A stretch of DNA of 64,000 bases from assembly GCF_018320785.1 (NCBI RefSeq), contig NC_054866.1:6152581-6216580 (forward strand), written 5' to 3'. The DNA comes from Cheilinus undulatus (lineage: Eukaryota; Chordata; Actinopteri; Labriformes; Labridae). Below, in pieces: positions 30,901 through 42,424 of this stretch. The translations under genes were made by a program, and so were the position numbers. Under the pieces are notes generated by a model, which worked only from the letters and a program-made list of their open reading frames with translations, had not been told where the DNA came from and ran no database searches. Each line of letters opens with the position of its first letter. Within the stretch, counting starts at the first letter, position 1.

Positions 30901-32555
30901 AAAAAAACATTTGACACCACTGATCATAATATTTTGATTTCAAAATTACAAACATATGGGTTAAGGGGTGTCGTTTTGAACTGGTTACAAAGTTATTTAG
31001 CTAAAAGACAACGATATGTTCACTTTTCTGGTTTTAATTCTGAGTGTCTCAATATAGAATGTGGATTTCCACAAAGTTCTTTATTGGGTCCTAAACCTTT
31101 CAATTTGTACATAAATGATTTATGTGAAGTCTCAAAGTCACTGCAGTCAGTGTTGCAGATGACACCAACTTTTTTTGTTCCGAAGATGATTTACAAACGT
31201 TGGTAACAAGAGTAGAAAATGAAATGGTGAAAGTGAAAAAAAAAATGGTTTGATGAAAACAAGTTGTTTTTAAATCTAAATAAAACAAAGTTTATGGTTT
31301 TTATAAATAAAAGAAAGGAGGAAAATATGTCAATGACCATAGATGGTGTAAACATTGAAAGAGTGTCTGAATTTCCTTTTTTGGTTGTGATTGTTGATGA
31401 TAAACTGACATGGAAAGCTCATATCGCTCACGTAAAAACAAAAGTGTCTAAAAATATTTTTATTCTAAACAAAGCAAAGTTTATGTTGAGTTGCAAAGTT
31501 ATGAGAATGCTGTATTGTTCTCTTATTCTGCCATATCTTTGTTATTGTGTGGAAATTTGGGGAAATACATATAAGCAACATAAATCCATTATTTTTATTA
31601 CAGAAAAGAGCAGTAAGAATTATTCACAAAGCAGGTTATAGAGACCATACCAACAGTCTGTTTATTAAGACAGGATTGTTAAAACTTAAAGATTTGATTG
31701 AGCTGAAGACACTCACAGTTATGTTCAGAGCTAAAAGTAGAGCATTACCAGGAAGTTTACTAAAGTTTTTTGTTTTTAGTTCAGAAGATGAGTACCATAG
31801 ACGGAAATTTAATTTTAAGCATCAACTTGCATGGACGACTTTAAAACATATGTGTATTTCTGTGGTTGGAGTTAAAATGTGGAATTCCTTACAGAGTGAT
31901 ATGAAGAGCTGCCTGAATATATTTGAGTTCAAGAAAATGTTTAAAGAGAGACTCATTAGACATTATGAACATGGTGAATAGGGTGTTTTGTTTTCCTATT
32001 GTACTGCTGAGGGCAGGTGTTGTTAGTCTTGAAAATGTTACTGTATCTTTCTTGAATGTTGTTGTAATAATATTCTCTTAGTTATTGTAAATTTGGTAGA
32101 CCAGCTGTTGAACATTGTGTTTTGAGTGTGGGGCAGGCAAAATAAGAATTTTTCTTCTCCCTGCTCCTTTCTAGCCATGGAGTGGAGTGAGGTTGAATGT
32201 CTCTTTGTGAGTGAATATGGATTTGCCATGACTAGAACAAATAAATGAAATGAAAAATGAAATGAAATGTGAAACCATTCTCTCACTGCTGACAATCATG
32301 TGCTGTCAAAGTCAAACTTCTGGCCATTTTCTTGTTGGCTGAAAGCTAGTCGCCTCATTTTGGCTTTTAGTGTTTTTTTTTACTCTGTACTTAATACTTT
32401 TTAAAATGTAGTGAAGTACAATACTTCCCTCAAAATGTATTTAAGTAAAAGTAAAAAGTAGTGATTTTGAAAAGTACTAAAAAAAGTAAAAGTACACAAA
32501 AATAATACTGTATTACAATAACTTAAGTAAATGTAAATAGTAACTTTCCACCTCT
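27921..32555. mobile_element. middle DNA transposon, split by a LINE
   Basis: The left end reads ACAGAGGTGGAGTACT and the right end, inverted, AAGAGGTGGAAAGTTACT. Subterminal AAGTAAAAGTA motifs occur on both sides (27950-28050 and 32395-32530). The 9-bp sequence TTATTTCTG flanks it at 27912-27920 and 32555-32563 (8 bp if the last T belongs to the element). This AGAGGTGG class is common in teleosts; hAT is the likely superfamily. Confidence 0.75.
28400..32272 (+). mobile_element. L2/CR1-like LINE, nearly full length, inactivated
   Basis: In order there are an ORF1-like segment (28416-28694) resembling the C-terminal part of the L1-type ORF1 RNA-binding protein, then an apurinic-like endonuclease with His-Phe-Asn-Cys-Arg-Ser-Leu and Leu-Ser-Glu-Thr-Trp (29150-29260) and Ser-Asp-His-Leu-Pro (about 29770). 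A reverse transcriptase with Val-Ser-Leu-Leu and Phe-Gly-Phe-Arg (30572-31206) follows, and a C-terminal region runs to 31981. Breaks include a small deletion near 29575, a frameshift near 30360, a stop just after Phe-Ile-Asp (about 30893), and a frameshift that moves the Ala-Asp-Asp catalytic box (about 31157) out of frame. The 3' end is a GAAAT-rich tail (32245-32270). The exact 5' border is uncertain. Confidence 0.8.
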
Positions 32556-33289
32556 TATTTCTGTGTGTTTTGTACATAAATGTAAGTTTTTACCATTAAC
32601 ACATTAAAAAGATTGATTTTATTCTTTTAGTTTGGATGCATGCTGATGAGGCTGGTCTCCAAAACAATGATAAGATAAGAAAAAGAGAAAGAAGTCCATC
32701 TCCTTCTCAAGTGTCCACTCCTGCAGACTTCAGGACCAACACAGCCGTCTCCTAACAGACAGTCCAGACAAGAGAGGGGGGACAAGAAACTTCCTCCATC
32801 TGTGTGCATGAAGGTAAAACCCAGAACATCCCAGCAGACAGAGGAATGGAGGACTTCCTGATCTCCCAGAGACAATCACAGTCCTCTCCAGATCCACAAC
32901 AGTCCAGCTGACAGCTCAGTCTACTGCATGCATGCCAGTGGACCCAGAGCGTGGCTCTAATAGTCACTACCATTATGGACAGGGATGATCATCAGTGGAC
33001 TAAATAGACAGTTCATACACACTGGTCAAATACATGAGTCTAGTTTAACTAAATGTATGTGACATTATATGTTGAATTTCTCTCAATATCTAGAATGTGG
33101 TTTGAAATAAAATGAACAAAATCTCAAGTTCTGTTACCTCATTTTTTCTCCACTGGGGTTCAGATTAGTTGTGTATGTGCAGATTATCTAGCATTGACTG
33201 CATCAGTTACAGTGATCAGCCAGTGGGGGCCCCCAGTCAAAGTTTGCTTAGGGCCCCAAGTAAGCTTGAGCCGGCCCTGGGGACACCTT

Positions 33290-36200
33290 TAAATAAATCA
33301 GCTCATAGAGAAAGCTAACAGGCAGGCTCTCTTCTTTACACTGCCCTCAGTGGAAGTTTATCTGTATTTATATAATCAGTTGTCATTTATCACACCTGTT
33401 TGACTGTAAGTTGTTTATGTTTCTGTAGAATAAAACAACTCCGCCCCAGTGCGCACAGCGCATGTTCGGCGTTGAGATGTTTTGATTTCTAGCACAAAAT
33501 TAGTCCAAGATCTTTAATCCTGCTGTCAGACAGAGCAGGAGCAGTATGAACAGATGTTTCCATGGTATTTTTTATTGTTTTCCTGGACTATTTGTTTGAA
33601 AGAGAGTGAACTAACGCACATGGATGACAGATGGATTGTCCTTACGCACGGCGATTTGGTGAAAAATAAACACAACATCAGTCCTAAAATAATTTGATTT
33701 ACCTTTAAAAAGAATGCAAACACTGTAGCGTCTAACAGACTGCTGTCTCATATAAACAGCTGTGGTGTGCACAGTAGTCAGTAACATCTGCGTGTCATCG
33801 TCCTCTATGTCATCCTCTCAACTAAATGTCTCTTTACTGCTCTGCTCTTTAGTTATATTAGTCCACACTCTATAAATTTGGGATCGCTGTGTATCCACAT
33901 CAACTCAGATCAACTGTTACAGTCTTACCACTGAATGTTGAGCGGCACATTTCAAACCGTAAACTGCTTTATTCATGAAATGTACGGCCAAATAATCCTG
34001 AGATATGATCAGGGAATTGCAAAGACAAACTGTAGGAAGCAGAGCAGAAGCTCTGAGCTGATGAAGAGAGCAGAGGTGTGTGCACATGTGGATAGCAGAG
34101 TTTAAATAAAAAAGTTAACTAAAATAAAGACATTTTTACACATAAGATGAAATCAACTGAAAGATGATTACTATTACAACCTATATGAGTCCAAACTTTG
34201 ACAATCTCCAGCCTCAATTTTTTTCAATCACAAAAAGCTGCATGTACCATTTAAAACACACGGTTACCTACCTAAATTATGATTTGCACGGGATAGAATT
34301 TCCTGTGGACCTCTGTGCGCTGCAAAATGGTCTGTATTTTGCCCTGGATTTTTTTATTTGTCAAATTACATACATGGTTGACTCGCATGGGATTAAAAAC
34401 AAGGATGTCCTGCAGGATCATTACGAATTATCAGAGATTCCAAGGTAATCCAGTGTGAATAGGGCATAAATCAGTATTATGACTGAGAATAAAGTCTGAA
34501 TGATCAGATCAAAGTCAAAAAAAATGCTGAGCTCAAAGTTAAATTCAGAGATTATACTCAGAGTTCTAAGATTAAAGTCAGACTTATGAGAATCATCAGA
34601 ATTCTGGCATAAAAGTCCCTATCTCTGATTAAAGTCAGAGTTAAGAAATCTATATTCAGAGATCAAAGTTTAAATTCTAAGGTTTTAAGATTAAATTAAG
34701 AATTTTAAGATTAAAGAAAGAATTCTGACTTTGATGACAGGATTGGAAAAAAAGGGTGTTTCCCATCTTCAGAGGCTCTTATGGCTTTCCTCAAATATTA
34801 GAATAAAGAGATTATTCTCACTAAGGATACAGATTTTAATCCTGATTAATATCAGAATTTGGGTAGTTAATGACAATTGATCACACTTTTTTTTACTGAA
34901 TTTCTAAATTCCACTTTTTTTGCATTTTAATTGCCTTTATGTCATTTTGGATTTTTCTGCTGTCTCAAACTAAAGGTACTTGACTTCCTGTTTGGACACG
35001 AACCTGCTTTTAAAGATTTTAAAGATTATAGTGAACTTTACCATAGAAAAAAAACTTGTTATGGATTGAAACTATATTAGGGCAACCATTTTTCCATTGA
35101 GCACCCCCTTCACATATCCAAGAGCTGTGTCCCCCCCCAGGACCCACATGGAAAAAAGGGACATATTACTGTCACAACACATAATCTGAATTATTTTCAT
35201 CATTCAAAGCTGAACACAATAGCCCAAACCAAGTGTTATTACTAAAAGACTTAGGGAAGAACCATTCGTATGGGTTTTATCACGATTTAAGGTAGTTTTA
35301 GTGAACCTAATTTTGACAACCTTAGAGCAGACAGGCCATCAAGCCCACCCTGAAATCTCTGGCGCCTCCCCAAGGGGGTCCTGAACTCCCCAGGTTGGGA
35401 AAGGGGCAGTAAAAAGGTAAATGTTTGAGAACACCGATGCAGATAACTTTTGACTTGTCTTCTGAGCTGCCATGCAAGAACTGCAAAAAACAAACACACA
35501 AACAAAATTATATATACATATATATATATATATATGTATGTATGTATGTGTGTGTGTGTGTGTGTGTGTATATACAGTGCTTAACAAATTTATTAGACAA
35601 CCTGTCATATTTGTCTCAGAGACCATCCAGCATCATGAAGTGCTTTAATGCGGACACTTTCAGTGAGCTCTCCATGTTTTACCATTTTGAACAGGAATGA
35701 GGGATTTCAAACTGAATTCACCTTTTTGAACCCAAATTTGAGTTGGCTCACTGGGCTTCTCTGAGAAGTCAAAAATGAATCAAGCATAACATTCAAGCAC
35801 TAAAACTCATTTTTTTGTTCAGGAATGCAAGTAAATAACTCTAATTTGACATATTAATCAAGAAATAATAATGTTATTTACTATTTTTCAGTGTTTTTTT
35901 TAAATCAGTAAATTTGAAAATTCATGGATAACAATAATAATTCTATTTTAGCATTAAAAATATCATTTGGGTTAAAGAGCTTCTACATATTGGTGTATTA
36001 ATCATTGCAGAAACTTAAAAAAAGATTTTGGTAATTACCAATGCTGTTATTTTAGGGCAGCTGCGGCATAAACCTTACTTTGGGTGGTGGTCTAATAAAT
36101 TGGGGACCTTAATCACAGTTACCTCGAATAATCTCGACAGTCCTATTGTCAAGACCAGACTGTAAACAACGAAAGATATTCAATGAGATGAAAAATATGA

Positions 36201-36300
36201 TTATAAATCGTTACTTTAAAATTTAAGGTTAGATTTTTAGAATACACACGTCATGTTTAGGATATTACAAGGGATTCTGAAAGGGGTCTTCCACCAGGGG
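33290..36300. other. intergenic; degenerate simple repeats, no gene supported
   Basis: Bases 34470-34740 contain loose repeats of AGATTAAAGTCAGAATTCT. Bases 35508-35573 hold an AT/GTAT/GT microsatellite. A 94-codon ORF at 34164-34448 has no domain or splice support. Confidence 0.5.
35508..35575 (+). repeat. compound microsatellite (TA)n(TATG)n(TG)n
   Basis: ATATAT runs change into GTAT units and then a GT run before TATATAC. It is a pure simple repeat. Confidence 0.95.
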
Positions 36301-36409
36301 GTGCTTGTGCTGTCCTGGGATCATCTGCATTGCAGTTTGTAAATCCCGGTGTTAGAGATAGATTAAAAAACGTTACTTTATCAACAGTATGCAGTAGTCA
36401 GACTGCCGA

Positions 36410-36748
36410 ACTTTCCTGAACGTATAAACGTTATAAAGCTGTTACCGTCCCTGACCCAAAAAGAGATGCTGTGTTTTCCGTAACGGGATGTAAACGAAAC
36501 CGGAAGTAGGAGGCAGGAAGCTTCTTGTTCCGTTAGACACTGTGGTCCTCTCTGATCCAACGCCTCTTAACTCCTTGTTCGAGGAGACGCAAGGCCCCCT
36601 GACAACGGAGCTACCTTCCCGGTCCCTCCCTGCCTTTATCACGGGCCGGTAACCGTTAAATAAGCACAGAGCTTCGTTTAACAGGAGCAGACTCTCTGCC
36701 TTCCCTAGGTTTCTGTTTGTTTTTTAATCCTGCTGGACATCCCTGACC
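36410..36748 (+). promoter_or_regulatory. agfg1: agfg1 5' UTR and likely CpG-rich promoter
   Basis: The 330 bp before the agfg1 ATG are much richer in CG than the flanks (ACGTTATAAAGC, AACCGGAAGTAGG, GTTCGAGGAGACGC). CCGGAAGT at about 36500 is a classic Ets/GABP site seen in housekeeping promoters. The start region reads CTGACCATGG, a good Kozak context. The exact start of transcription is not visible. Confidence 0.5.
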
Positions 36749-36915
36749 ATGGCGGCGAGTGCGAAACGAAAACAAGAGGAGAAACACCTGAAGATGCTGA
36801 GAGAAATGACGAGTTTGGCTCCTAACAGAAAGTGCTTTGACTGCGACCAGCGGGGCCCTACCTACGCCAACATGACCGTGGGCTCCTTCGTCTGCACCTC
36901 CTGCTCCGGCATCCT
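36749..36915 (+). CDS. agfg1: agfg1 coding exon 1 (ArfGAP zinc finger)
   Basis: This encodes the N-terminus of Arf-GAP domain and FG-repeat containing protein 1 (Hrb/RIP), which acts on clathrin-coated vesicles in receptor and SNARE (VAMP7) trafficking. It starts Met-Ala-Ala-Ser-Ala-Lys-Arg-Lys-Gln-Glu, followed by the zinc finger Cys29-x2-Cys32-x16-Cys49-x2-Cys52. The beginning matches AGFG1, not AGFG2, which has a different, longer N-terminus. The exon ends in phase 2 at donor GTAAGT (36916). Teleosts often have two agfg1 copies, and I cannot tell a from b here. Confidence 0.95.
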
Positions 36916-37339
36916 GTAAGTTTTTTAATGCTGAGTGACCTTAGCTCAGACATGGCGCACACCAACCAACGTTCAGGTTCTCTGGAACGAGCCACATGCC
37001 AAAACCCAGTTAGCCAACTAGCTAACGGTAGACAGTGATCCAGTAGTACCAGTCAGACTGAAGCTATGCTGACATTGTCCTGGTTTGATGTGTTGGGCGG
37101 GGTACAGAGACCTGTCAGTGTTTAGCACAGCAAGCTAGCCTAGCAACCACCTCAGTTACGAGCCAACTTTAGCTTCCAGTGCTAGCTACTGAATTTATCA
37201 GACACTGACAAGCTCTGTCTGGAGATAAGGCAGAGGCTAGTTTCTGCTAGGGCTGGGCCATACCAACCAAAAATTATACATTCATGCTGCAACACTATCA
37301 AAGAGGATGAGGGCCACTAAAAACATTTTCTTTGAGATA

Positions 37340-38195
37340 CAACTTTTTTCACATTCTGGGATTAAAGTTAGAACTGTACCCAAAATTAAATTCAGAATTC
37401 TGAGATCTAAGTCAAAATTAGGGGTGGGAGAAAAAATCGATTCAGCATAGTATCGGGATATTTTGTCTGGTGATATATTGTATCGCCTCGTCCACCAAGA
37501 ATAGATTTTTTTTTTTCAAATCAGTTGCTAACATGAACTGAAGTTTATGATAATGGAAAAATAAAATGTATTGTTTGGACAATTGTTTGTCCAGTGAGGT
37601 CAGTAGAGGTGACGGTCATTGAGAAGGAGAAAGTTAGCTCAACAAACATGGCAGCACCAGGGGAAGGACATTAGGAATCAAAGCAGGACACAAATGAGAT
37701 GGACATGACACATGAGGTTTGCAAGAAGTGCTACATGAAAAGAAAACACTGCGGAGATATGACAAATATAAGAGCAAGACTAATGCTAAATCAGTTGAAC
37801 GCTTGAAAAAATGGTATGGATCACAGTATATCACAATTTATGGTACTGCAATACTCACTGTATTACAAAATGTTTAAAATTGCAATGATAGAGAATCATG
37901 ACTCAAGTATCGTGATATCGTATCATGGGGCCACTAGTGATTCCCACCCCAGTCAAAATTCTAAGAAAAGCTTGAATTCCAGGATCAAAGTCAAAATTGT
38001 GACTGAGATTAAAGTTTGAATTCTCATATCAAAGTAAGAATTCTAAGATCAAAGTCAGAATTCTGCTATTAAAATCATAATTCTCATACTGGATTTCAAT
38101 TCTAAAGTCAAAGACAGATTTTATGAGAGTCATAATTATGAGATAAAAGACAGAATTCTGAGATTAAAGTCATGATTCTCAGTATGGAAATTAAC
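37340..38195 (+). repeat. degenerate repeat of AATTCTGAGATTAAAGTCA, interrupted
   Basis: Phrases such as GATCAAAGTCAGAATTCT recur at about 20-bp spacing at 37340-37419 and 37951-38195. They are interrupted by a DNA element at 37420-37950. The same repeat type is at 34470-34740. Confidence 0.7.
37420..37950. mobile_element. hAT-like MITE, about 530 bp
   Basis: The left end is AGGGGTGGGAGAAAAAATCG. The right end, inverted, is GGGGTGGGAATCACTAGTGG. AGTCAAAATT occurs on both sides (37410-37419 and 37951-37960), consistent with a target duplication, although the host repeat itself contains this phrase. The interior carries ATCGTGATATCGTATC-type sequence typical of such elements. Confidence 0.65.
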
Positions 38196-38349
38196 TTTAC
38201 TTGTACATACAAACACAGACTGACCTGTTAGCTTTGTTCCCAATGTACAGGAATTAAACATTTAACAGAAAAAATAAAAACTGGAAAAGACAATATGACA
38301 CGGTACTGATACCAATATTTAAGTTGTTGGTACGTTTGTCCAGTATGTA

Positions 38350-39040
38350 AGGGTTGATTACCAACAAGGTGTCCAATTATCAGGCATTGATGGATGACGT
38401 GGAGGCATTGGCTATGCGACAGTTACCTTCGCGGACCCGCTTATACCATGGTCACTAGCCAAAGAAAAGAATGAATAAAATCACTTATTTATCATTTCAC
38501 AGGTTTTGCAATGAGTATAGATAATAAATTGTTTTAATAAAACAATTCCTTTTCCCTAGAAACACCGGAGGGCTTAATAACCATCCAATCCCATAACATT
38601 CTTAGGGAATGTAAATGTAGTCGGTATTCCAGTAAATAGAACGGGCCGTAAATACAAAGTTGCAACAGAACAAGAAAACTTGTCCACTCAGCGCACTTTC
38701 TTAACGTGTTTATCAGTGAAAAGGCATGAGGATGTGGGAGATGGAGGGTCATCTGTTCAGACTGTTAACCTGTATGTTAACATGGACAGTCATCTGATAA
38801 AAAAGCTTCATTTTATCAGACCAGCTGTTTGAATAAACAGAATTATTCCCGCTTCTGCACTACGAGGTCACAGAGGTGAAACGGAGCTGTCCACGCCCTG
38901 AAGGTGCTGATTCTCCATTAGAGACACAATATTTATCAGACGTTATCATGTCTTTTTATGAGAAGAAATAATGGCTTGTTTTCTTTTGTTTTATGTCATT
39001 TAAATCTTCTGACAATAGTTTATAGAAGTTAGAAAAGCAG
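38350..39040 (+). repeat. dispersed repeat, copy 1 (inverted mate at 60740-61525)
   Basis: It matches the reverse complement of 60740-61525 over about 0.7 kb. Shared phrases include TTATACCATGGTCACT, AATAAACAGA, CACTACGAGGTCACAGA, GGAGCTGTCCACGCCCTG and TCTTCTGACAATAGTTTATA. It has no ORF. The hairpin end GTCCAATTATC...GATGGATGAC is degenerate in this copy. Confidence 0.8.
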
Positions 39041-39059
39041 AGGGGAGAATTTTTCTGCG

Positions 39060-40130
39060 ACACTCACCTCTCAGTGTGAAATTACTCATCGTTGTATTAA
39101 ATTTGCTATTTTGTATCCTCTGAGAACTTCAGCTTTACGTCTCTGAAAACATGACTTGCCTCGGGCTGCTATGGGCACTCTTGTCTTCTAATGGCTGCTG
39201 TGCGTTAATTTTGAACAGAGTAAAAATTTTTTGACCAGAACTACTTGAGAAGTTGCATAGGTGCTTATATATGGACACCAAGCTCTGGTTTCATATTATA
39301 CCCCTCATTTGTATGATGTAGCTCATTGTTACAGTACTTCAAAGCAGTGTCAAGGCAGTGGTGAAAAGGGTTATTGATAAATGTTCACTGATGTTCGTCA
39401 CCTGTTTTCCAGGGGATAGCCTTGTAGTATTAGATGTGATTTATTTAGTAGTCATGTTTATAATATTTAGACATTTTTATCACATGCACTCAGACTCATA
39501 ACCATATTTATCTAAATGACAGGAGAGTACACCCAGCGTGATATGATGGTGTGATGGTGTTAGTTCAGCTCGATGATATGACCTTTGATAGTGTTTGCCT
39601 TGCTGGTTTAAAGCTTTGCTATGCAGTTGTGTAACCGAGCATCTGTAGCTGCTGATGTGGGATTAGTGAAGCTTTTTATTTCTTTTTATTCAACCTAAGA
39701 TATCCCACCTCAGTTCAGCGCTCAAATGATGCACACTGAAGAGGTTTTTGATTCCTTGGTGTGAGTGATGTTTGACACATTTAGACAGAAATCAAAATGG
39801 TGAGGTGTCATATTTCTGCAGAATTTAATACAGATATTTAAACTTTGCAAAACGAATGTAACCTGTTGTTTTCTTTGTTTTGATGGATGGCATGACAATG
39901 TGTTAATCTATAGACTACAATGGCGTGGATTACAGGGCCCTCTGTTTTGACTGTAGGGCCGAGTGACACCAGGGAAAACTACATTGTGAACGCATTTTTT
40001 TTTTCCAGTTCAGAGAAAAAGTCAGAACTCTGAAATTAATCATAGAATTCTTCCTTAGCACCAGTAGCATCTTGTAGAAACTGTGTGTTTTAGCACTATT
40101 TTGATCTTGAGCATGAGGAGAACGTTATCT
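39060..40130. other. agfg1 intron 1, nothing recognised
   Basis: This is AT-rich intron sequence without exon, repeat or RNA gene that I can support. Confidence 0.4.
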
Positions 40131-40900
40131 AGAACAGTGTTTCCCACAGAACCAGAATCTATTTGTGGTGGTGGGTTGCCAAACTAATCCAAATTAGTTT
40201 GAATAAATAAAGTAGGGAACTTAGATCAAAAGGAGTAACAATTTTGTTAAATTTTTTTTCCTGCTGAGTTTGTACCCTTTCTCGGGGCATTTTATTTTAC
40301 AGGGCTTGCTAAAAAATATTCCAAAGCCTTTTCATATGGGAAGTCTTCAGGATCAGGTTCATTTCTGGATATTTTCAAGCAGGCGGCCAGGTGCTCTCCT
40401 TCTCCAGGTGGGCTTGTGCATCCTGCACAATCGACAAAACATCCCTAAAATGTAGAGCAATCATAAAATTACAAAATGAACAAAACAAAAACATGGTTAT
40501 TAATAATAACTGAAGATATGGGGCCGCTACTAAATTTACTGTGCTGTGTGTCGTACAGCCATGTCTAAAACTGAGGCATTTTCAGCCACTCTGGGTCAAA
40601 TCCAGTCACTCTGTGTTTATTGATTCCTGATGCAGTCCGCTCTATAAAGGCAAAGAAGAAAAGAAATTAGGACCCTATTCCTGAGAAAACTGCTTTTCTG
40701 ATCCGGCCCCTGCTTGACGTCCCTGTGTTTGCTAAGTCTCACCTGTTGCTTCTGCCTTAGCAGGCTCTACAGCATGTTGGCTGCTGTCCTCCTCCTGTCC
40801 TACGTCTCCCTGATTACCTGCTGCTATCCCTTCCTCCTGACCCTCTCTTACTGCCTCAGCTGCCACAGCTGCGGCACTAGTTGAAGCCTGGAAATATTGG
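40130..40900 (-). mobile_element. possible hAT transposon remnant
   Basis: CAGTGTTTCCCACAGAACC at about 40136 resembles a teleost hAT end. On the minus strand, 40740-40885 reads as an open Ala/Thr/Ser/Glu-rich segment, and 40300-40450 reads in broken frames like a transposase tail. No right terminus was found. Confidence 0.35.
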
Positions 40901-42410
40901 AGGCAAATTAATTGTCACACTGGTAGACATCTGTTCACTCTTTCATGTGTTTCTTAGATGTCTTCACCGTTTTGTACCTCCTGTGATCCAAACTGTATTG
41001 CCTCCTCTTCAGGACAAGGCCTTTGCAGTCGCTGGAAATATTTTTCAATACTCATCTGTGTGAATGAGAGAACATACTCCCAAATAAACCCAAGTATTCT
41101 GTGACGACAATTAGCTCAGTAATATCCCTGCACTGAGGATCGAAGGCCTGTGGTGCTGGCACTGCTAACATCAGCCACATTCTCCAAACCAAATTCACAT
41201 TGTTAGGCTGTGACAGTTGCAATGTGAAGTTGGTTTACAGAATGTCTTTAATTGATTTTAGACTAGTCGGCTAAGCACAATTGTATTTTGCAAAACGGAT
41301 GGGAAATTATACACATAGGAACATCACTAGATGGGACTAAAACAAATCTGTCTGTCACAGATCACTCTGTTAAACTACTTTTATTCACCCACCACCATCG
41401 CTGCCAGTTCAGGCTATCAGTAGCATCAATTATGCCTCATGTGTGCACTACAAAACAAAGCATGGGTTTAAACTGGAGTTGACGGTGTTAAATTTCCATT
41501 TAGTGGCAGGAATGATACCTGTTTACCACCTACTTATAATGCCTGGAAGCAGATAGTCATCTAGCTCCATCTTTGTCTTGTACAGCAGCTCTGAGGAGGA
41601 CTTTTTGATGCAGGTGCTTTTTTGTTGATTGTTAAACTCAGCTGTCAAGCCTCGCAGCAGATCTGTGACGTTCTATCATAACTGTTAAAATGGTCTCCTT
41701 CCCATGAAGTCTCCTCTCGACTCAAAGGCTGTTTTTTTTCTTTTTAACTGTTTAAAGTTTATTTACTTATCACAGGCCTCTGTGAATGAAACAGAGGAAA
41801 AGTAAAGTGGCGGTTTACTGTTAACTCAATGAACTGATCATCCTGATGGTAACCAGCTGACGTAGGCTCGTCTAAATGCTTTATCACAACTAAATTACAC
41901 CCAAGAGTAATGTAAATGCTGAAGTGGAAATGGAAAATGTTTGTCAACCAGTAGATGCTAAATGATCTTTATGTCGAATGTTGAACAGTTTATTCAGCCT
42001 TTTGGCTCATTTTTGCTCCCTTCCCAGAAGAAAACTACTGTCCCTTCCCACATACTCACTCATATTCTTTACGTCCAGGTGTATGTTGAAAAATTCCTCA
42101 ACTACAGGCCACTAGATCACACAGATCTCTGGTAGTATTGCCCCGATAGGTCCTGTAAGCTTCTAGATTGTCTGTATCTGAATTGAACATGGAGCCTTAA
42201 TTAGCCTGAACATCAGTTTGACCTTACTGGGTCCTAAACTGCAGATTTTGATGTCAGACTCAATCATCAGATCAAATAGAAAGTTTCCATACAGTTACAA
42301 AAATTGCTTAAACGTCAGCTCTAGTACACATGATCAGGATTGAGACACCCCTACTTTTTTGAATAGGGCAAGGTAGGTTTGTATGTTTCCTATAAGACTA
42401 AAAAAACCTA
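40900..42410. other. agfg1 intron 1, nothing recognised
   Basis: No exon, RNA gene or named repeat is supported before the minisatellite begins. Confidence 0.4.
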
Positions 42411-42424
42411 ATTTTAACTTAATA

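Larger units (their letters stand above)
26975..33279. mobile_element. outer hAT-like element (host of a nested insertion)
   Basis: The ends read inward as CAGAGCTGGCCCGAG (left) and CAGGGCCGGCTCAAG (right, inverted). They are flanked by the identical 8-bp duplication GGGACACC at 26967-26974 and 33280-33287. An 8-bp duplication with CAG-start ends is a hAT hallmark. Removing the inner insertion leaves about 1.66 kb without transposase, so it is non-autonomous. Confidence 0.8.

Noticed and set aside
34164..34448. 94-codon plus-strand ORF
   Set aside because: No domain, no splice signals that fit, and AT-rich composition like the surrounding intergenic DNA.
36442..36642. 66-codon minus-strand ORF
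   Set aside because: It is antisense to the agfg1 promoter/5' UTR and owes its length to the GC-rich composition.
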